Positions 59,605 through 64,000 of a stretch of DNA of 64,000 nucleotides are shown in pieces. Within the stretch, counting starts at the first letter, position 1. The number at the start of each line of letters is the position of its first letter. The DNA lies in assembly GCA_963648205.1 (NCBI GenBank), contig CAVJCT010000026.1, forward strand, positions 5,021 through 69,020, read 5' to 3'. The notes below the pieces were generated by a model. That model was not told the origin of the DNA. It did no database searches and worked only from the letters and a program-made list of their open reading frames with translations. Origin of the DNA: UBA1181 sp963648205. GTDB lineage: Bacteria; Bacteroidota; Bacteroidia; Bacteroidales; Paludibacteraceae. The position numbers were made by a program, and so were the translations under genes.

Positions 59605-60501
59605 TTAGAATTTTACCTCTCCATACATTCCGATTTTGATTTCTCCATCATTCTTTACGGCGATTTTTATGGCATAAACTAAGTCTGCCCGTTCATCGTC
59701 TGTGAGGATGGTCTTGGGTGTGAACTCCGATTTTGCGGAAATCCAACTTACTTTCCCAGTGTATTCTTTCCGTTCGTTATTGCCATAGTCGGCGAACACT
59801 TTTACTGCCTGCCCAATCTTCACGTTCTTCAACTGATTGGTTGTAACGTATGCTCGCAAAAACATGTTGTCAATGTCGGCTATCTTAAATAATGGTCTGC
59901 CGATGGTGGCAAACTCGCTGCACTCCATATATTTGTCCAACACCGTGCCGTCGATAGGTGCGGTTACATGACACTTTTGTAGTTCGTCTGCCACTTGCAA
60001 GCACTGCACGTCTGCTGTTTGCATTTGTGCGTTGAGACTGTTCGTTGATGTGCTTAGCGATGATTGCAGTGCGGTCAACTGACGCTCTAACACCAGCACT
60101 TGATTCTCCGCGTCTTCCAATAGTTTGCGGTTGGCTGCCCCGTCTTTCACTAAATCGGCGAAGCGTTGCTGCTCTTGTCGTGCATTCGCTAATTGTTGTT
60201 GTACGGCTGCCACTTGCTTGGCTATGTCTGGTCGCTGTGAGGCATAGACTAACTTGGTTGCGCCCACTTGTCTTGCCTTCAAGAAGAGTTGTGTCGTATC
60301 GATCAACGCTACTTGCTGGTTGGCAGTTACACGGTCACCTTCGTTCACGTCAAATGAAAGAAGTCTTCCGTTTTGCTCCGCCGATACGGTTATCTCCGTG
60401 GCTTCGAAAGTTCCAGTTGCATCATACTCTTTCTCACTATTATTGCAGGCAACGAATGGAATGCCCAATGTTGCAATTATCAATGTATTCAGTTTATTCA
60501 T
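59605..60501 (-). CDS. HlyD/EmrA-type membrane fusion lipoprotein
   Basis: A 298-residue periplasmic adaptor. The signal ends with a lipobox, GIPFVACNN, so Cys19 is probably lipidated. A first half-lipoyl segment (QNGRLLSFDVNEGDRV) is followed by a coiled-coil hairpin (about 75-180, rich in Gln, Ala and Leu), the returning half-lipoyl (CHVTAPIDGTVLDKYM) and a beta-barrel. It links the inner-membrane ABC transporter to the TolC-type channel encoded just upstream. The gap to the tolC-type gene is 17 bp and to the ATPase gene 18 bp. Confidence 0.9.
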   Translation of the reverse strand: MNKLNTLIIATLGIPFVACNNSEKEYDATGTFEATEITVSAEQNGRLLSFDVNEGDRVTANQQVALIDTTQLFLKARQVGATKLVYASQRPDIAKQVAAVQQQLANARQEQQRFADLVKDGAANRKLLEDAENQVLVLERQLTALQSSLSTSTNSLNAQMQTADVQCLQVADELQKCHVTAPIDGTVLDKYMECSEFATIGRPLFKIADIDNMFLRAYVTTNQLKNVKIGQAVKVFADYGNNERKEYTGKVSWISAKSEFTPKTILTDDERADLVYAIKIAVKNDGEIKIGMYGEVKF

Positions 60502-60518
60502 AATTATTTTTTTTAAGA

Positions 60519-61763
60519 TTATTTTCCGATTAGATTTTTAAGTCCGTACATTGCTTTGAGCAATTGCACTTCGTGGATGGCTCGTTGTCCTCTCGCTCGG
60601 TCGGCTGCATTGATGTCGCGCACCAACTCATTAACACTTTCTGTTCCTGCTGCCACCTTGCGGTCTGCTTTGTTGCGGATCTCCTCACGAAGTTCTACGA
60701 TTTTGTTGTCACTCTCAATTTGTTTGCGAAGAGCCTCGATTGTTCCGTCCGTCTCCTCTTGTTGAAGTCGGTTTTGAAAGAGGAAAGTCTGGCGTTTCAC
60801 ATCATTCTGCTGACTCAGTTCGCTAAGTTTATTGAGGTCATTCTTGCGTGTGTAGAGGGCATTGATGTTCCATGAAATAGACACTCCGCCGATCAACATT
60901 CCTGCGTTGATGATGTCCGATACTTTCGTATGCAACAATCCCATGCCCATAAATCCGATGGTGGGTCGTAGTGTGGAACTGAGTTGCCTGCGTTGCGCCT
61001 CTATCAAATTGTCTTGAGACGAAAAGAGTTCCATCTCAGGTCGAAAAGAGGATTCACTACTATTCGTTTCAATCATTGTGGGTTTCTCGAAAACGGTTTC
61101 ACTGTCTAATTCTTTCCCGATGAAAGTGCCGAGCATTTTCACGTAAGCAACTCGCGATGCCTCAAAAACATCTTTCTGCTGCTGAGCGTTGAGTAGTTCC
61201 ACTTGTAGCGCATCCAAGTCGCTTTGGTCGGCAATGCCTCCGCGAATCATATTTTCCACAGTCTTTATGCTCACCTGTAAGTCGCTCTGTAAAATTTCAT
61301 TCTGCTTCAACTGCTCATCAAGGAGCAATATGCCGAAGAACAATTCTTCTGCACGCACTTTTATATTGTACAGTGTAACATCCGTTTGCCGTGTCTCTGT
61401 TTCCGACTTTGCCGAGATGACTCGTTTGTAGGCTGCCGTCTTTCCACCGTCGTATATTGTTTGCTGTATGGTTACGTTACCGCTTACGATATAGTTCTCA
61501 AGTTCAACTCCCATTTGGCTCAGTTTGCTTTCCGAATCGAGAATGTCTGTAAATCCGTAGGCACTGGCTTGCACCGAAATCTTGGGCAACCACCCTTTGG
61601 AGGCATTGCTGAGGTTGTAGTCGCGCGTTGCCGTGATGAGGTCATACTGTTTGATGGCAGGGTAGTTCTCCTGTGCCATCTGCGTACATTCACCTAATGT
61701 CAAGGCGTGGGCAACGTTCAATGCTCCCACTGCCCATGCAATTAATAATATTCGTTTCTTCAT
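60519..61763 (-). CDS. TolC-family outer-membrane efflux channel
   Basis: A 414-residue protein with a signal peptide (about 1-20, cleavage after HA). Two long coiled-coil halves with TolC repeat features (ECTQMAQENYPAIKQYDLI near 25-43, GNVTIQQTIYDGGKTAAYK near 96-114, and a matching ISWNINALYTRKNDL in the second half) surround the beta strands. It is the first gene of the efflux operon. The 164-bp gap to the divergent AraC-family gene lacks a good TAnnTTTG box on this side, which fits a need for an activator. Confidence 0.9.
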   Translation of the reverse strand: MKKRILLIAWAVGALNVAHALTLGECTQMAQENYPAIKQYDLITATRDYNLSNASKGWLPKISVQASAYGFTDILDSESKLSQMGVELENYIVSGNVTIQQTIYDGGKTAAYKRVISAKSETETRQTDVTLYNIKVRAEELFFGILLLDEQLKQNEILQSDLQVSIKTVENMIRGGIADQSDLDALQVELLNAQQQKDVFEASRVAYVKMLGTFIGKELDSETVFEKPTMIETNSSESSFRPEMELFSSQDNLIEAQRRQLSSTLRPTIGFMGMGLLHTKVSDIINAGMLIGGVSISWNINALYTRKNDLNKLSELSQQNDVKRQTFLFQNRLQQEETDGTIEALRKQIESDNKIVELREEIRNKADRKVAAGTESVNELVRDINAADRARGQRAIHEVQLLKAMYGLKNLIGK

Positions 61764-61802
61764 ATCCGAATCAGTTCTTGTTTCAAGGCAAATTACGCAC
61801 TA

Positions 61803-61901
61803 TTCCGTTTCTCTTTCATTACTTATTTTGACGGAAAAATGTTCTTTTTGTACGATTTTTACTTCAATTACTTGTCAAAATTCCATTATTCGTTATCTTT
61901 A
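61803..61901. promoter_or_regulatory. divergent regulatory region between efflux operon and AraC-family gene
   Basis: Candidate operator halves: attttgac (61825-61832) with gtcaaaat (61874-61881), and ttccgt (61803-61808) with acggaa (61831-61836). For the plus-strand AraC-family gene, CTTG (61871-61874), 19 nt, TATCTTTA (61894-61901) is a one-mismatch promoter. The inverted repeats lie between the two genes and could bind the regulator. Confidence 0.5.
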
Positions 61902-61927
61902 CAAACGTTAAACAAAAAATAGCATAT

Positions 61928-62833
61928 ATGTCATCTCCTCAAAAACTTAGCATGCGCAAGATGTTCAATGCCTTCACCAAGATTGATGATGGTCTGACGA
62001 AGCACTTGTTTTTCAAAGACGATTTGGGCGTTGTGATTGATGCGGTGAGTATTCTTTCTCCATTTATATCAGAGAAAAAAGGGCCGTATCTTATTGAGGA
62101 TTACCGATTTCTTTTTTGTAAAAAGGGAAATGCACGCACTGTTGTCAATCTTCAGAATTATATTATAGAGGAAGGAACGATGGCAGTAATAATGCCTGGC
62201 ACCATCATAGAACCGATTTCTGCGAGTCGTGATTTTACAGTAACGGGTATTGGTGTGTCGAATGATCGTATGCACTTCGCTTTTCAGCAGCAAATGCCTG
62301 ATATTTTTTCTATACAATCGAAGAATCTCATACTGAAGGTGCAGGAAAAAGAACGAAATCTGATAGAACCGTTGTTTGTTGCGATGTGGAGTTTGTCAAA
62401 GGAAAAGGTTATTCAGCAGGAAACCCTCAACAGTATGATTTGTGTGATTACTCGTGTTTTCAATGATATTTTTATGAATCAAGAGGATGCTTTTTCTGCC
62501 AATTCCAACAACCGACAGCACGAGATTTTCCAGAATTTCATTGCGCTTGTCAACAATCACTGTCGAGACGAACGCCAACTCGACTTTTATGCCAATCGAC
62601 TCTGCATCACCAAACGCCACCTTGGCACCGTCATCCACGAGGTCAGTGGCATCACTGCCAAGGAGTGGATAGACCGTGCCGTCATCACCTTAGCCAAGGT
62701 CTTGTTACGGCAAAGTAACAAGTCGGTTGCCCAAATCTCCGACGAACTCCATTTCCCCACCGACTCTTTCTTTTGTAAATATTTCAAACGCCTAACAGGA
62801 ATCACCCCCTTGGATTGGAGAAAGGGGGAGTAA
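61928..62833 (+). CDS. AraC-family transcriptional regulator
   Basis: A 301-residue regulator. An N-terminal cupin-like sensing domain covers about 30-170 (YRFLFCKKGNARTVVNL and MPGTIIEPISASRDF). The C-terminal two-HTH AraC/XylS domain covers about 200-300: LDFYANRLCITKRHLGTVIHEVSGITAKEWIDRAVITLAKVLL, SVAQISDELHFPTDSFFCKYFKRLTGITPLDWRK. It is divergent from the five-gene efflux operon and is the obvious candidate activator. The inducer is unknown. It has no obvious ligand motif. Confidence 0.9.
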   Translation: MSSPQKLSMRKMFNAFTKIDDGLTKHLFFKDDLGVVIDAVSILSPFISEKKGPYLIEDYRFLFCKKGNARTVVNLQNYIIEEGTMAVIMPGTIIEPISASRDFTVTGIGVSNDRMHFAFQQQMPDIFSIQSKNLILKVQEKERNLIEPLFVAMWSLSKEKVIQQETLNSMICVITRVFNDIFMNQEDAFSANSNNRQHEIFQNFIALVNNHCRDERQLDFYANRLCITKRHLGTVIHEVSGITAKEWIDRAVITLAKVLLRQSNKSVAQISDELHFPTDSFFCKYFKRLTGITPLDWRKGE

Positions 62834-62931
62834 AATAATTTCAGCTCGGTTGTTGTCCCATTTTCCTTATGAAGGTTCGTGTAATGTTTGAATTTGATCG
62901 TGTGTGACATACGTATGAAGTATTCAGACTA

Positions 62932-62963
62932 ATTGTTTATTAAATTTCAGATTCTTATTTTTG
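62932..62963 (+). promoter_or_regulatory. promoter of the UvrD-like gene
   Basis: ATTG (62932-62935), 20 nt, TATTTTTG (62956-62963): one mismatch from the Bacteroides consensus. The gap 62834-62996 also contains the perfect palindrome CATACGTATG at 62908-62917. Confidence 0.65.
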
Positions 62964-62996
62964 TAAATTCTATGGAAAATATGTTTAAACAGGGAA

Positions 62997-63959
62997 ATGT
63001 CAATATTTGATTGGTTATTTAAGCGTCATAAAAATGTTGAAAATACGGTTACTTCTAACGTTGAGGAGATTAGACAACTCCAAAGGTTTGAAGCGGATGT
63101 CCGTGATTTGTTGAAAAGAGAGAAGTATTTAGCAAAGTCTGATTATCGTTTTATCTGTAATGAATATGAAAACTTATATAGTATGTTTTGTTCTTTGGAA
63201 CAGACGAATACATTAGAATATTATTGCAATTCTAATCATATAAAAGTTGGTCAAGTAAAGAATTTTATAGAAACATTTATTGATTTTCAATCTATTAATA
63301 GTCAACAGATTAAAGATCATAACGAGAATTTTATTAGTACCCATCTTTCTTCTGAAAAGAAATATTTAGATAATATTCTCCGTTGTGTAGATCCGATGAT
63401 ACAGTTAGATGCTGAACAACGAAGGGTGGTTTTGTCTGATGAAGACTATACATTGGTAATAGCTGGAGCAGGTGCTGGTAAAACGACGACGGTGGCTGCG
63501 AAGGTGAAGTATCTTGTTGACAAAAAAGATGTGAAGCCTAATGAAATATTGGTGATATCGTTTACGAATAAGGCGGTTGGGGAGTTACAAGATAAAATAA
63601 ATAAGGCTTTAAAAATTGAATGCGCAATAACTACTTTTCATAAAACGGGATACGCTGTCCTTCACAGACAGGAACCTGAAAAAATTGGAATTGTGGATGG
63701 CGGTTTTATCTATAGTGTCATTAATAATTATTTAAAAGAGTGTACATTGAAAGATCCCGATTTGGTGGATAAACTAATTTTGTTTTTCGGTAGTTATTTT
63801 GATGCACCATACGAGGGTGATGACTTAAATGATTTTTTTAACTATATCTCGAAGGCTGATTTTACAACGTTAAAAGGTAACATTGGTGAATATACAGAGC
63901 AAATAATTAACCCAACTTTGCAATTTTCAACTTTAAGTTCAACCTTATCAGCGATTTAG
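62997..63959 (+). pseudogene. UvrD/Rep-like superfamily I helicase, truncated
   Basis: The frame encodes 320 residues. About 130 unassigned N-terminal residues precede the superfamily I motifs: LDAEQRRVV (Q motif), Walker A GAGAGKTTT near 154-162, ISFTNKAVGELQDKI (motif Ia) and ITTFHKTGYAVL (Ib). The DEYQD Walker B motif and everything after are missing: the frame ends PTLQFSTLSSTLSAI at 63957-63959. Helicase IV-like proteins of this type have 700-900 residues, so most of the ATPase core is lost. The DNA after about 63910 has a different character and an inverted repeat (63912-63996). The gene is AT-rich compared with its neighbours. Truncation by an inserted element is the most likely reading. 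Confidence 0.7.
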
Positions 63960-63996
63960 CGTTGACCGTTTTGTTTACTGTGTACTACAAAGTTGG
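63912..63996. mobile_element. possible edge of an inserted element
   Basis: ccaactttg (63912-63920) and caaagttgg (63988-63996) form a perfect 9-bp inverted repeat, 67 bp apart. The first copy coincides with the point where the helicase coding sequence stops resembling its family. It could be the terminal and subterminal repeat of an IS end, or an 85-bp MITE-like insertion with both ends visible. The window ends 4 bp later, so neither is settled, and no target duplication can be checked. Confidence 0.4.
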
Positions 63997-64000
63997 ATTT

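Noticed and set aside
1..64000. tRNA or rRNA genes
   Set aside because: No cloverleaf-type GGTTCGA...CC arms or conserved rRNA segments were noticed between genes.

Overview
The window looks like chromosomal DNA of a member of the order Bacteroidales (phylum Bacteroidota). Moderate GC, long runs of housekeeping genes, DUF4270, DUF2461, DUF3109 and DUF5683 proteins, a PorP/SprF protein beside a protein with a type-B type IX secretion C-terminus, and repeated occurrences of the Bacteroidota promoter -7 box TAnnTTTG all point there. Shine-Dalgarno sequences are weak or absent throughout, as expected for the phylum. No rRNA, tRNA, CRISPR array or complete insertion sequence was recognised.

Layout. 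1-5.4 kb: the end of a DUF4270 protein, a DUF2461 protein, then a minus-strand operon rplY-pth-gltX-waaA (ribosomal protein L25, peptidyl-tRNA hydrolase, glutamyl-tRNA synthetase, Kdo transferase). 5.5-16.4 kb: a small EamA permease, a SNF2 helicase, prs, a Fur-family regulator, a CrtI-like FAD oxidoreductase, a UPF0104-type membrane protein, and an rsmA-corA-obgE run. 16.4-19.4 kb: three tandem paralogous exported proteins with a small lipoprotein, including a G9 tract beside a palindrome. 19.4-21 kb: an AAA ATPase/DUF4143 gene preceded by an exact 33-bp-period direct-repeat array, which is the most unusual non-coding structure in the window. 21-31 kb: ilvC, a large M16 peptidase, aroC with a SlyD-type isomerase, a GH3-HAD pair, an acyltransferase and a metallo-beta-lactamase-fold hydrolase.

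31.4-41.4 kb: lysS-gpsA-pgi, followed by a dense plus-strand run of DedA, a lipoprotein nitroreductase, tmk, a PglC-like sugar-phosphate transferase, a DegT aminotransferase, DUF3109 and an M16 peptidase. 41.5-48.3 kb: a 1508-residue exported protein with a PKD domain, eleven Ig-like repeats and a gliding-type C-terminal domain, then PorP/SprF, an O-methyltransferase and an FKBP lipoprotein. 48.3-55.9 kb: serS, the agmatine-to-putrescine pair aguA-aguB, then parA-parB-DUF5683-mltD. 55.9-62.8 kb: a five-gene minus-strand efflux operon (TolC, HlyD-type lipoprotein, fused double ABC ATPase, two ABC-2 permeases) divergent from an AraC-family regulator. The window ends with an AT-rich UvrD-like helicase that stops after 320 residues inside a sequence that looks like the edge of an inserted element.

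Promoter statements rest on matches to the published Bacteroides consensus (TTTG, 19-21 nt, TAnnTTTG). Terminators rest on hairpins paired by eye. Functions are assigned from motifs and family resemblance read directly from the translations; no database search was run.
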